64,000 nt of DNA from Novosphingobium aureum (GCF_015865035.1 NZ_JADZGI010000001.1:1550001-1614000), one strand, 5' to 3'. Positions 35,036 through 43,604 are shown, counted from the stretch's first letter. Translations and numbers: made by a program. The notes: generated from the letters alone by a model not told the origin.

Positions 35036-35983
35036 ATGCCCTCCGGCCTCGTAGCTCTACTCGACGACGTATCGGTCATCGCCCGCGCCGCCGCGGCCTC
35101 GGTCGACGATGTCGGGGCGGGCGTGGCCAAGGCCGGCAGCAAGGCTGCGGGCGTGGTGATCGACGATGCCGCGGTGACGCCGGGCTACGTCACCGGCTTC
35201 ACCCCCGAGCGCGAACTGCCGATGATCTGGCGGATCACCAAGGGCTCGATCTTCAACAAGCTGGTGATCCTGCTGCCCGTCGCGCTGCTGCTCAGTGCCT
35301 TCCTGCCCCAGGCGATCACCCCGATCCTGATGATGGGCGGCCTGTTCCTCTCGTTCGAGGGCGCCGAGAAGGTGCTCGAGAAGCTGGGCGGGGCCAAGCA
35401 TGGCGAGACGCTGGAAGACGAGATCACCGACCCGGTCGCCTTCGAGAAGGCGCGCACTTCGGGCGCGATCCGCACCGACCTCATCCTCTCGGCAGAGATC
35501 ATGGCGATCGCGCTGTCCGAAGTGGCCGATGCCAGCCTGCTGACCCGTGCGGTGACGCTGGCGATCGTGGGCCTCGTCATCACCTTTTGCGTCTACGGCG
35601 CGGTGGCGCTGATCGTGAAGATGGACGATGTCGGGCTGCACCTGGCGAAAAAGCCCTCGGCCGGGGCGCAAAAGGTCGGGCGCTTCCTGCTGCGCGCGAT
35701 GCCCGTCGTGCTCAAGCTGCTGAGCTTCGTCGGCATGCTGGCGATGCTCTGGGTCGGCGGCGGGATCATCCTGCACGGGCTCGAGGAGCTGGGCCTGCCC
35801 GCGCCCGCGCATCTGGCGCACGACCTCCAGCACACGGTCGAGCACGCTAGCGGGGCGCTCGCGCCGGTGACCGGCTGGCTGGCCTATGCGGTGGCGTCCT
35901 CGATCGTCGGGCTGGTGCTCGGCGCGGTGATCGCAGTCGTGATCCACCTGATCGCCAAGGCGCGCGGCAAGGGCGCGCACTGA
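35036..35983 (+). CDS. DUF808 family membrane protein (YedI-like)
   Basis: 315 residues beginning MPSGLVALLDDVSVIARAAAASVDDV, the signature of DUF808/YedI. At least five hydrophobic segments follow, with conserved IWRITKGSIFNKLVILLPVALLLS and GGLFLSFEGAEK. Inner-membrane protein of unknown function. The chosen ATG fits the family start; the frame is open further upstream but without family similarity. Flagellin is divergent with about 275 bp between. Confidence 0.9.
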   Translation: MPSGLVALLDDVSVIARAAAASVDDVGAGVAKAGSKAAGVVIDDAAVTPGYVTGFTPERELPMIWRITKGSIFNKLVILLPVALLLSAFLPQAITPILMMGGLFLSFEGAEKVLEKLGGAKHGETLEDEITDPVAFEKARTSGAIRTDLILSAEIMAIALSEVADASLLTRAVTLAIVGLVITFCVYGAVALIVKMDDVGLHLAKKPSAGAQKVGRFLLRAMPVVLKLLSFVGMLAMLWVGGGIILHGLEELGLPAPAHLAHDLQHTVEHASGALAPVTGWLAYAVASSIVGLVLGAVIAVVIHLIAKARGKGAH

Positions 35984-36011
35984 GCGCAGGCGCTGTGGCG
36001 CCCGCGGCGCC

Positions 36012-36605
36012 TCACTCGCCCGAGGGTGTGTCTGCGCGGGCCTGCTTGATCAGGTGGAAAGCGTGGCCCATCAGCGCGGTGACCTCCTCTGCGCTCAGCA
36101 CGCGGGCAGGCGCATAGTCTAGTCCCACGCGCCGCGTGCGCTTCCATTCGTCGACGTAGAGCCCCTTGCCGGGACCGAAGACGAGGTCGACGTGCTTGGC
36201 GAGCGGCGCGGGGCCCTGCGCCGAGTAGGCGATGCGGAACAGCGCGATGTCGACGACATGGCTGCCGATCATCACCCAGGCATGTCCGTTCCACGCCGGA
36301 GAGGCCATGTCCTCGACGCTTGCGTCAGCGCCGAAGATCTCGCTGCTGTTCACCGACAGCGCGCCGGTTACGACATGGACGGGCGCATCGATGCGCCGCT
36401 CGAGGCTGACCGCAAGCGCCGCGCTCAACAGCGCGCTGCTCATGGGGACCGCGGGCAAGAGCCTGAGCAGGTCGAGCGCGCCCTGCGAGAGCGTCGCGCG
36501 CTCGGGCTCGCTCAGCGCCTGTGCCTTGAAGGCCCGTGCCGCGTCCCATCCGTGGCTGCGCGCGACGAGACGGCCCAGCTGCGTCATATCCTTGATTGCC
36601 GACAT
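36012..36605 (-). CDS. Uncharacterised protein, possible transglutaminase-like fold
   Basis: 197 residues, no signal peptide or membrane segment. I do not recognise a named family with certainty. The central block VPMSSALLSAALAVSLERRIDAPVHVVTG, then WNGHAWVMIGSHVVDIALFRIAYS, has the order of a papain/transglutaminase-like core: a helix start where Cys is expected (here Ser, PMSS), a His (GHAWV) and an Asp (VVDIAL). If the analogy holds, the nucleophile is changed. It is convergent with the DUF808 gene, 28 bp between stops. Confidence 0.6.
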   Translation of the reverse strand: MSAIKDMTQLGRLVARSHGWDAARAFKAQALSEPERATLSQGALDLLRLLPAVPMSSALLSAALAVSLERRIDAPVHVVTGALSVNSSEIFGADASVEDMASPAWNGHAWVMIGSHVVDIALFRIAYSAQGPAPLAKHVDLVFGPGKGLYVDEWKRTRRVGLDYAPARVLSAEEVTALMGHAFHLIKQARADTPSGE

Positions 36606-36826
36606 CGCGCCCCCTTACCGGCGCGATCGGGTTTTGACGATAGGGTGATTGGTTCGGGTGTGGACCGGTATGCCTGCCGACTGCCTTGCCTGAGCGAGCA
36701 TCTGGAAGGCTATGCGGTTGGCCTGCGTCGGGCTGACAGGTTTGCACCCAATTCTTTTCTAGAGCGGATCGATTTCTTCGTTGCCGGATTGAGTTGTTAT
36801 AACTCTTTGCGATCGGAGGATTTCGA

Positions 36827-37363
36827 GTGGTTCGCGGAACTCAGAAGTGGGCAAAAGTCGCAGGTCCGATAACGCTGGCGAGCCTATCTGCCATCGGTTG
36901 CACAACGACTGGCGATGTTGGTTCGGCAAAATATGGCGCATTTCCGGAGTATAGGGCCTATTTTCATGCTTTAAGTTACACGACGCGTAAGTCCTATGAA
37001 GAAGATGGCCGACCATCCAACCAAAAAATACATAAGCTTCTTGCGGGCGGCAATGTGCCTGCTATCCAATTTACGGCTGATGGCTGCACGCTCGAGAGCG
37101 ATGGATATATGAGGGGCTGCAAAACCTTTGTTTCATCGCCCGAGGATGCTGCATCAGATGTCGTCTTGCAAAGAATGATATCGCAATATCACTTCGATAC
37201 TTCACAAGGTGACCTGTCCAGCCTCGTCGGGCACTCGGACTTCAAGATATTTGTAGCATATCGGAATCCGGACCAGACTGGATTCGAGAAGTGCTTGATT
37301 GCGCTTTTTTGTGGTGTCCCCACGCCGCCACCTCCCGCGCCACCGCCGCGGCCGCGAGGCTGA
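36827..37363 (+). CDS. Hypothetical lipoprotein, AT-richer than its surroundings
   Basis: 178 residues from a GTG preceded by GGAGGA (36815-36820). A lipoprotein signal ends in AIGC (Cys25). The mature part has two further Cys (GCTLESD, RGCKTF) and a C-terminal CLIALFCG, then a proline-rich tail. I know no family. Codon use and base composition are noticeably more AT-rich than neighbouring genes, hinting at later acquisition. It converges on the chemoreceptor gene with 21 bp between. Confidence 0.55.
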   Translation: MVRGTQKWAKVAGPITLASLSAIGCTTTGDVGSAKYGAFPEYRAYFHALSYTTRKSYEEDGRPSNQKIHKLLAGGNVPAIQFTADGCTLESDGYMRGCKTFVSSPEDAASDVVLQRMISQYHFDTSQGDLSSLVGHSDFKIFVAYRNPDQTGFEKCLIALFCGVPTPPPPAPPPRPRG

Positions 37364-37384
37364 TCAGGCAGCCTGACGCGCTCC

Positions 37385-38995
37385 CTAGAACTCTGACCAA
37401 TCGCCGTCGGGAGCCGCATCCGCGTCGCTCTTGAGGGCGAGGGCGCCCACGCTGCGTGGCGGTGTGCGGCCGGGGTCGGGCAGGGCCGAGACACTGACCG
37501 GGCGTGAGGACACTTGCGCGCGCGGTGCAGGCGCTGCGGGCGCGGGCGGCATGCCCACCGCGCCGTCTATCTTGAACATCTTGACCAGCCGCGCGAGGTC
37601 CTCGGCCTGCGTCGCGAGGTTGCGCGCGGCGGCGGTGGTCTCCTCGACCATGGCCGCGTTCTGCTGGGTCATGCGGTCCATGTTGCCGATCGCGGAGTTG
37701 ACCTGGCTGAGCTGCCCGGCCTGGTTCTGCGAAAGCTCCGAAATCTGCGCGGCAAGCCCGGTGATCCCCGAGACTTTCTCGACGATGCGGCGGAACACCT
37801 CGCCGGTGCGTCCGACGAGGCTGACCCCGCGCTGGACCTGCTGTTCCGAACCGGAGATGAGGTTCTTGATGTTCTGCGCCGCCTCGGCCGAGCGCTGGGC
37901 GAGCGCGCGCACTTCGTTGGCGACGACCGCGAAGCCCTTGCCCGCATCGCCCGCGCGCGCCGCCTCGACGCCCGCGTTGAGCGCGAGCAGGTTGGTCTGG
38001 AAGGCGATCGAGTCGATCACGTTGACGAACGAGCCGATTTCCTGCGCCGACTTCTGGATGCCGTCCATCGCCTCGACCGCTTCCTCGACGACTTGTCCGC
38101 CCTCGCGCGCCTCGCTTTCGGCTTCCTTGACCGAGCGGTTGACCTCGCTCGCGCCTTGCGCGGAACTCTGCACGCCCGAGGTCAGTTGGTCGAGCGCGGC
38201 GGCCGATTCCTCGAGCGCGGCGGCCTGGCTTTCGGTGCGCTGCGAGAGATCGTCGCTCGCGGCGCGGATTTCCGAGGCGCCGACGCGGATCTGCTCGGAG
38301 GAGGCCGCGACCGCGCCCATCGCCTGCGAGATGCAGTCGCACATCGCCGAGAAGTCGGTCTGGATCTGCTCGAATTCCTTGGGCAGTTCCTCCAGCTGGG
38401 TGGTGAGGTCGCCCTGCGAGACGGTCTCGAGCGCCTGCGAGAGACTGCTCAGCGTGACCTCGCGGCTGTGTTCCTGTGCCTTGAGGTAGGCCGAGGTCGC
38501 CAGCTCCATGTCGAGCAGCGCCATCTTGATCAGCGAACCGAGCTTGCGTGCCTTGGCCCGGCCGAGCGCGCCCGCGAGCGAGCTGGTCATCTCGCGCTCG
38601 ACGAGTTCGGCGAGGATCGAGGCATAGGCGCCGATGTAGAAATTGGGCGAGAGCCCGATGCGGGCATGGACCTGGCCGATGCGTTCGGCGCGGGCGAGAT
38701 AGGTCGCATCGACCCGTCCGGAAAACAGGTCGATCCAGTGTTCGAGCTGCTTGGCCCGGGCGTGATCCATCGCCTGCGACGAGGCGAAAAAGGCCGAGCG
38801 GACCTTGTCGGCACGTACCCGCTCGTAGAACTTGTCGAGAATGCGCGGCCCCCATCGCGTGATCGTTCGCGCGATGGCAGGAAAACGGGCGAAGTCGTCT
38901 TCGTCGAGCGAGAACGAATGGAGCTTGCCGTTGATGTCGTCGATGACCGACGATGGAGCGATTGCCTGCCTCGATGTGCTTGCCGGTTGGGACAT
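37385..38995 (-). CDS. Globin-coupled methyl-accepting chemotaxis protein (HemAT-like)
   Basis: 536 residues, no membrane segment, so a soluble receptor. Residues about 15-180 form a sensor globin: the proximal His is His110 in RIGQVHARIGL, with the following PNFYIGAYASI helix typical of globin-coupled sensors. A HAMP-like connector (about 185-235) leads to the signalling domain with the hairpin tip IDSIAFQTNLLALNAGVEAARAGDAGKGFAVVANEVRALAQRS. After a Pro/Ala-rich linker the protein ends in DWSEF, a W-x-x-F pentapeptide of the kind that tethers CheR/CheB. It most likely binds heme and senses O2. AAGGAA precedes the ATG. No che genes are adjacent; the two genes upstream on the same strand may belong with it. 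Confidence 0.9.
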   Translation of the reverse strand: MSQPASTSRQAIAPSSVIDDINGKLHSFSLDEDDFARFPAIARTITRWGPRILDKFYERVRADKVRSAFFASSQAMDHARAKQLEHWIDLFSGRVDATYLARAERIGQVHARIGLSPNFYIGAYASILAELVEREMTSSLAGALGRAKARKLGSLIKMALLDMELATSAYLKAQEHSREVTLSSLSQALETVSQGDLTTQLEELPKEFEQIQTDFSAMCDCISQAMGAVAASSEQIRVGASEIRAASDDLSQRTESQAAALEESAAALDQLTSGVQSSAQGASEVNRSVKEAESEAREGGQVVEEAVEAMDGIQKSAQEIGSFVNVIDSIAFQTNLLALNAGVEAARAGDAGKGFAVVANEVRALAQRSAEAAQNIKNLISGSEQQVQRGVSLVGRTGEVFRRIVEKVSGITGLAAQISELSQNQAGQLSQVNSAIGNMDRMTQQNAAMVEETTAAARNLATQAEDLARLVKMFKIDGAVGMPPAPAAPAPRAQVSSRPVSVSALPDPGRTPPRSVGALALKSDADAAPDGDWSEF

Positions 38996-39131
38996 GCCGG
39001 TTCCTTGTCTGCGTGGAGATGCAAGGTTAGGCGCGGCTTGCGCAACGCCCGGTAAGCTGGCGGCTAGGTATGCTAACGGTAATCCATGCTTTTTGTCCGC
39101 AGGCCTGCCCGGGGCGCCGAGCGGCGTCATG

Positions 39132-39168
39132 CCGGTCCCGCGATCCGGCGGGGGGATCGCGGGACCGG
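39132..39168. repeat. Perfect 15-bp inverted repeat (long hairpin)
   Basis: CCGGTCCCGCGATCC (39132-39146) and GGATCGCGGGACCGG (39154-39168) with a seven-base G-rich loop. It lies between the stop of the 337-residue gene and the start of the chemoreceptor gene. Without T tract; could attenuate transcription into the receptor gene or stabilise the upstream mRNA end. Confidence 0.75.
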
Positions 39169-39198
39169 TCGTGCGCGCGGATGATCGGGCCCGAAGGG

Positions 39199-40212
39199 TC
39201 AGGCCCGGCGCACGATGACCATGGTCTGGTTGAGCAGCTGGTAGGCGATCTCGCCGAAGGTCACCGGCCCGGCGATGCCACCGATCTGCACCCCGTCGAG
39301 CTTGCCGAACAGGAAGTTGAGGATGCAGTTGCACGACCACACCGCGTTATCGAGCGGCTGGGTCTCGAGCGCCTTGCGAAAGTCACCGGCATAGTCGGCG
39401 ACCGGGGCTGCGAAGGCATAGGCCACCCCGGGGAACACCGGGGCATAGAGCGTCACCTGGTCGCCCTCGACCGACTGGATCGAGGCATTGAGCCGGGCGC
39501 CCCCGAAATTGCCGACGAGCGGTAGGTCGCCGGTGTCCCGGCCACGTTCGCGCAGGTACTCGGCAAAGCTGCGCGGCTCGCCGTTGACGAGACAGCTCGC
39601 AGGCGAGAAGCCGCCGTGCTCGAAGCGGATCTCGTCGCCGCCGTCGGGCTCGAAGATGTTGACGATCTCGATCGCCGGGCTCTCGCCGTCGGGCAGGGTG
39701 ATGTGCGCGACCGCCGCACGGTCGGGGTAAGCGGTCCCGGTCTGGCCGTCATAGACCCAGGGGCTGTGCCCGGCGCGTTCGAGATCGTAGCCCGAGATCC
39801 AGCCCACGGTCGGGCGCATGAAGGCCATCGGGTAGTGGCCCGCGTTCTGCGCGAACTCGATATGGCAGCGCGAGCCTGCCGGGATGATCGCCAGCGCCAT
39901 GCCGTTGTCGGGGGCATCGCCGGAGATACGTTCGAGCTCCTCGGCCTCGTAGGTGGCGAAGCTGACCGTGCCGATCGCACCCAGGTCGGTGACGAAGACT
40001 TCGTCGTCGCGCACGATGCGTCCGCCTTCGCCGGTCATGAAGTAGGGCGAGGTGCCCGCGATCCACTGCCCCGCGGGCAACTGGTCGAGGGCAGCCTTGC
40101 GTCCGGCAAGGCTGAGGCGGGCTCCGGCGCGGATCAGGTCGGCGACCGCGGCGACGGGCATCATGCCGTTGACCGGCGTGCCCTCACAGGCGAGCGAGTT
40201 GTGCGACTTCAT
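39199..40212 (-). CDS. Conserved protein of unknown function (DUF6976-like)
   Basis: 337 residues, no signal peptide or membrane helix. Notable segments are WIAGTSPYFMTGEGG, FVTDLGAIGTVSFATYEAEELERI, and the C-terminal CNCILNFLFGKLDGVQIGGIAGPVTFGEIAYQLLNQTMV. The CNCILNFLFG and TFGEIAYQ pattern recalls FIST-type sensory proteins, and I believe close relatives are catalogued as DUF6976, but I cannot verify this. Its start overlaps the end of the small upstream gene by 29 bp, and the globin chemoreceptor gene lies 203 bp downstream. A role in signal transduction beside the receptor is inferred from position and the FIST-like end. Confidence 0.65.
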   Translation of the reverse strand: MKSHNSLACEGTPVNGMMPVAAVADLIRAGARLSLAGRKAALDQLPAGQWIAGTSPYFMTGEGGRIVRDDEVFVTDLGAIGTVSFATYEAEELERISGDAPDNGMALAIIPAGSRCHIEFAQNAGHYPMAFMRPTVGWISGYDLERAGHSPWVYDGQTGTAYPDRAAVAHITLPDGESPAIEIVNIFEPDGGDEIRFEHGGFSPASCLVNGEPRSFAEYLRERGRDTGDLPLVGNFGGARLNASIQSVEGDQVTLYAPVFPGVAYAFAAPVADYAGDFRKALETQPLDNAVWSCNCILNFLFGKLDGVQIGGIAGPVTFGEIAYQLLNQTMVIVRRA

Positions 40213-40399
40213 TGGCTAGGGTCCGTTCCCACTTGGCAAAGTAGTTGTAGATCTCGCCCGCCTTGGCGGCAGGCGGGGTGGAGCTCAGTTCGAGGCGCTT
40301 GATCAGCATCTGAGTACCCAGATGGTTCGTCTGCAGGCGGGAGAGACCTCCGCTCGCAAGACGGGTCCAGACCGGTGAGCCTGGTGCAGGTAGTGACAT
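40184..40399 (-). CDS. Small uncharacterised protein upstream of the DUF6976-like gene
   Basis: 71 residues from the ATG at 40399, preceded by GGGAGCGGA. The sequence is hydrophilic with a helical C-terminal half (LIKRLELSSTPPAAKAGEI then YNYFAKWERTLANEVAQLARL). The 29-bp overlap with the next gene in another frame, the good ribosome binding site and the GC-rich third codon positions support a real gene. No family recognised. It could be a partner or small regulator of the next product. Confidence 0.55.
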   Translation of the reverse strand: MSLPAPGSPVWTRLASGGLSRLQTNHLGTQMLIKRLELSSTPPAAKAGEIYNYFAKWERTLANEVAQLARL

Positions 40400-40581
40400 A
40401 TCCGCTCCCATGAGGATTGATGATGCCACTGTTCTACAAGCGCGCCGCAAAGGAGCCCTTACGGCGATCTACGGGGAAACCGCGTGAATCGCGGCGGACC
40501 TTTAGCAATCGTTTGTGATGTTGATTTTAGGCCATTTTTTGCGGCATTTTGCCGGAGCGCTGGCGGCGTGGAGCTGGCGTC

Positions 40582-42048
40582 TCAGGGCAGGCGGGCGAGC
40601 AGGTCGGCCGCGAAGTGGCTGAGCGTGTCGTCGCGCGCGCCCATCACCACGATGCGGTCTCCCGGCCTTGCGATCTCGGCAATGCGCGCGGCGCAGTCCT
40701 CGCGCAGCGGCACGTGCTCGGCCTGGCTGCCGGCCTCGCGGATCATCTGGACGATGCGTTCGGAGCCCTGCGAGCGGTCGACCGTGCCGCCGAAATAGAC
40801 CGGGTCGCACAGGATCGAGATGTCCTCGCCGGTCAGCTTGCGTGCCATCACGCGGGCCAGTTCGTGGCCCATCTGGCGCAGCGGTCCGTAGCCGTGCGGC
40901 TGGAAGAAGGCGATCACCCGGCCCGGGTGGGCCTTGAGTGTCGAGAGCGTGGCCGAGACCTTGTCGGGGTTGTGCCCGAAGTCGTCGATCACGGTGATCC
41001 CGGCGCTCGAGGTTCCGACGACGTCGAAGCGGCGGGCGAGCCCCGTGAACGAGGCGAGCGCCTCGACCGAGCGCGCCACCGGCACCCCGGCGGCAAGGCA
41101 CGCGGCGATGGCGGCCAGCGCGTTGTAGAGGTTGTGGCGTCCGGGGACCTTCAAGGTGAGGGCGTGGCTGGTGCCTTCCAGCCGGTCGCGCACGGTGGCC
41201 GAAAGCGAGGTCGGCCCTTCGGCGATATCGCTGCCGCGCAGGCGCACGTGCTCGTTGGTGATGCCGAAGGTCACCGCGTATTTCGCGCAGTGGGCGAGTG
41301 CGGCGCTCTCGGCATCGTCGAGATTGACCGCGGCGGTCTCGGCAGCGGCGAGGAAGTCGCCGAAGAGTTTGCGCAGTTCCTCGAGCGACTTGTGGTCGAG
41401 GCTGACGTTGAGCAGGACCGAGACCCTGGGGCGGTAGAGCGCGATCGAGCCGTCGCTCTCGTCGACCTCGGAAACGAAGTCCTCGCCCTGGCCGACGCGG
41501 GCGCTGGCGAAAGGCGCGTCCTCGCTGACGAAGTTCTTCATCACCGCGCCGTTCATGATCGTCGGGTCGCGGCCCGCCTGGGTCATGATCCAGCCGATCA
41601 TCCCGGTGACGGTCGACTTGCCCGAAGTGCCGCCTACTGCGATGCCGAAGGGCGCGGCGTTGAACAGCGCGGCCAGCAGTTGCGCGCGGCTCATGCGTGC
41701 ACAGCCCAGTTCGTTCGCGCGCACCACCTCGGGGACGGTGTCCTCGACTGCCGCGGAGGCGACGAGCGTCTGCTCGGCCGAGACGATGCCGCTGCCGTCC
41801 TGCGGGTGGAGGGTGAGGCCCAGTTCCTCGAGCCAGGCGAACTTCTCGGGCGTGCGGCCCTGGTCGCGCCCGCGGTCCGAACCCGCGATCTCGGCGCCGA
41901 GGCCGCGCAGGATCAATGCCAGCGGCAGCATGCCCGAGCCGCCGATGCCGCAGAAAAACCAGGGATGGCCGGTCAGGTCGGGCGCTGCAGGAGCGCTTGC
42001 GGGAGCGGGGGCGATATCGGAGAGGGCGGGCTCGTGGCTCTGGGTCAT
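40582..42048 (-). CDS. Mur ligase, probable UDP-MurNAc:tripeptide ligase (Mpl-like)
   Basis: 488 residues. The N-terminal nucleotide fold has FFCGIGGSGMLPLALIL; the ATP site is AVGGTSGKSTVTGMIGW; the central domain has EVDESDGSI and NVSLDHKSLEEL; the C-terminal domain has DDFGHNPDKVSATLSTL and FQPHGYGP. These are Mur ligase motifs of the MurC/Mpl branch. Alternative: a MurC paralogue (L-alanine adding). I prefer Mpl, which ligates recycled L-Ala-D-Glu-mesoDAP to UDP-MurNAc, because an LD-carboxypeptidase gene that makes that tripeptide is divergently adjacent, 57 bp away. An ATG at 42078 would add ten residues. Confidence 0.82.
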   Translation of the reverse strand: MTQSHEPALSDIAPAPASAPAAPDLTGHPWFFCGIGGSGMLPLALILRGLGAEIAGSDRGRDQGRTPEKFAWLEELGLTLHPQDGSGIVSAEQTLVASAAVEDTVPEVVRANELGCARMSRAQLLAALFNAAPFGIAVGGTSGKSTVTGMIGWIMTQAGRDPTIMNGAVMKNFVSEDAPFASARVGQGEDFVSEVDESDGSIALYRPRVSVLLNVSLDHKSLEELRKLFGDFLAAAETAAVNLDDAESAALAHCAKYAVTFGITNEHVRLRGSDIAEGPTSLSATVRDRLEGTSHALTLKVPGRHNLYNALAAIAACLAAGVPVARSVEALASFTGLARRFDVVGTSSAGITVIDDFGHNPDKVSATLSTLKAHPGRVIAFFQPHGYGPLRQMGHELARVMARKLTGEDISILCDPVYFGGTVDRSQGSERIVQMIREAGSQAEHVPLREDCAARIAEIARPGDRIVVMGARDDTLSHFAADLLARLP

Positions 42049-42105
42049 GTCGCTTCGGTATGCGCCCTTGCAGCGCATGACAACCTCGATAGGAAGGGAG
42101 CCATC

Positions 42106-42912
42106 ATGCGTATCGCTGTTTGTGCACCGTCCACCCCGATCACCCCCGCCGACGCCGAGCGCGCGCTGGCGCTGGCTGCTGCGGAGTTTCCCGATCTCGA
42201 GATCGTGGTTCACGAACAGTGCTATGCGGTTGAGGGGCATTTCGCCGGCTCGGATGCGGTGCGCCGCGAGGCCCTGCTCGAATGCGCCAACGATCCTTCC
42301 TTCGACGCGGTGTGGTTCGCGCGCGGGGGCTATGGCGCCTGCCGTATCGCCGAGGACGTGATCGCACAGCTCTCGCCCTGCGCGCGCGACAAGACATGGC
42401 TGGGCTATTCGGACGCGGGCTACCTGCTGGGCGGGCTCTATCGCGAGCGCATCGGGCGGCCCGTCCATGCCCCGATGCTCGCCGACATCCGGCGCGAGAA
42501 TGGCGAGGCGGCGCTGCGCCGCACGCTGGGCTGGCTGGCGGGGGCACGCGAGGGCCTTGAGCCGAACCTTGCCAGGGAAGCGCATCCGGTCGTCGCCTTC
42601 AACCTGATGACGCTGGCGATGCTCGCGGGCACGCGGCTCATGCCCGGCCTCGCGGGTCACGTGGTGATGGTCGAGGAAGTGTCCGAATATCTCTATGCGG
42701 TCGACCGCCTGTTCTTCCACCTCACCGCGCACCTTGGCGGGATCGCGGGTCTGCGGCTGGGCCGGGTGAGCGACGTGCCTGAGAACGACCGCTCCTTCGG
42801 CCATGACGCCGAGGCGATTGCGCGGCACTGGTGCGCGCGCCATTCGATCGCGTTTCTCGGCCATGCCGACATCGGCCACGACGCGGCAAATAGACTAGTT
42901 CCCTTCGGCTAG
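42106..42912 (+). CDS. ldcA: LD-carboxypeptidase (peptidase S66)
   Basis: 268 residues. S66 family features: VCAPSTPI at the N terminus, VWFARGGYGACRIAEDV, the nucleophile Ser102 in LGYSDAGYLLGGLY, the Glu in VMVEEVSEYLYAVDRLF and the His in LGHADIGHD. The family removes the terminal D-Ala from murein tetrapeptides in the cytosol, giving tripeptides for reuse. AGGAAGGGAG is the ribosome binding site. Divergent from the Mur ligase gene. Confidence 0.9.
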   Translation: MRIAVCAPSTPITPADAERALALAAAEFPDLEIVVHEQCYAVEGHFAGSDAVRREALLECANDPSFDAVWFARGGYGACRIAEDVIAQLSPCARDKTWLGYSDAGYLLGGLYRERIGRPVHAPMLADIRRENGEAALRRTLGWLAGAREGLEPNLAREAHPVVAFNLMTLAMLAGTRLMPGLAGHVVMVEEVSEYLYAVDRLFFHLTAHLGGIAGLRLGRVSDVPENDRSFGHDAEAIARHWCARHSIAFLGHADIGHDAANRLVPFG

Positions 42913-42956
42913 CCGCGCTGCCAGTCTTGCCTGCAAAACAGCAGGAGAGGTTCTTC

Positions 42957-43484
42957 ATGGCACAGATGGCCATTCGCCAGATCGCCTATTTCGTTGCGGA
43001 CGTGCGCGCGGCGGCGAGGGCGCACAGCGCGCTCTTCGGCTCGGGGCCCTATTTCGTCGCCGACAACATCCCGCTGGCGAGCGCCACCTATCGCGGTGCG
43101 CCGTGCGAGCTCGATCATTCGAGCGCCTATGGCCAGTGGGGCGAGGTGATGATCGAGTTCTGCCAGCAGAACAATCCGGGCCCTTCGGCCTTTCACGATC
43201 TCTATCCCGAAGGATCGGGGCGCGAGGGACTGCACCACGTCGCGCTCTTCGTCGACGACATCGACGCAGCCGTGGCGCGCTTTGGCGAGGAGGGCATGGA
43301 AGTCGCCTTCGAGGGGCGCATGCGCGACGGTTTCCGGTATGTCTTCATCGACGCGGTTGCGGTGCACGGGCACATGATCGAGCTTTACCAGCCTACCGAG
43401 ACGCTGACCGGCTTCTACGCGATGGTGCGCGATGCAGCGGGCGATTTCGCGCGCGGGGTCATCGTCGAGATGGCGCTGGGCTGA
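42957..43484 (+). CDS. VOC (glyoxalase-like) family protein
   Basis: 175 residues. The vicinal-oxygen-chelate fold appears as IRQIAYFVADVRAAARAHSALFG at the start and GREGLHHVALFVDDIDAAVARFGEEGMEVAFEG midway, with HGHMIELYQP near the end; the His and Glu are placed as VOC metal ligands. It resembles methylmalonyl-CoA epimerase/ring-cleavage type VOC proteins, but the substrate is unknown. It follows ldcA by 44 bp with ribosome binding site GCAGGAGAGG, so may be co-transcribed. Confidence 0.87.
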   Translation: MAQMAIRQIAYFVADVRAAARAHSALFGSGPYFVADNIPLASATYRGAPCELDHSSAYGQWGEVMIEFCQQNNPGPSAFHDLYPEGSGREGLHHVALFVDDIDAAVARFGEEGMEVAFEGRMRDGFRYVFIDAVAVHGHMIELYQPTETLTGFYAMVRDAAGDFARGVIVEMALG

Positions 43485-43576
43485 GCTTCCTCGCGTCGCG
43501 AAGGGCGCCGCCTAGTTGCAACGCGCGCGAGCCGGTCGGTCGCACAGACGTACACTTGTCCGCTTAAGGGCTGGTT

Positions 43577-43604
43577 TTGTCAGGACAACTAGGGTTAATA
43601 TGCT
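43577..43604 (+). promoter_or_regulatory. Candidate promoter of fabD-fabG
   Basis: TTGTCA (43577-43582) and TATGCT (43599-43604) with 16 bp between. A transcript would have a leader of about 148 nt before the fabD GTG. The surrounding AT-richer patch supports a promoter. Confidence 0.42.

Noticed and set aside
42049..42879. Minus-strand open frame continuing upstream of the Mur ligase
   Set aside because: It is the antisense of ldcA, whose product has complete S66 motifs.
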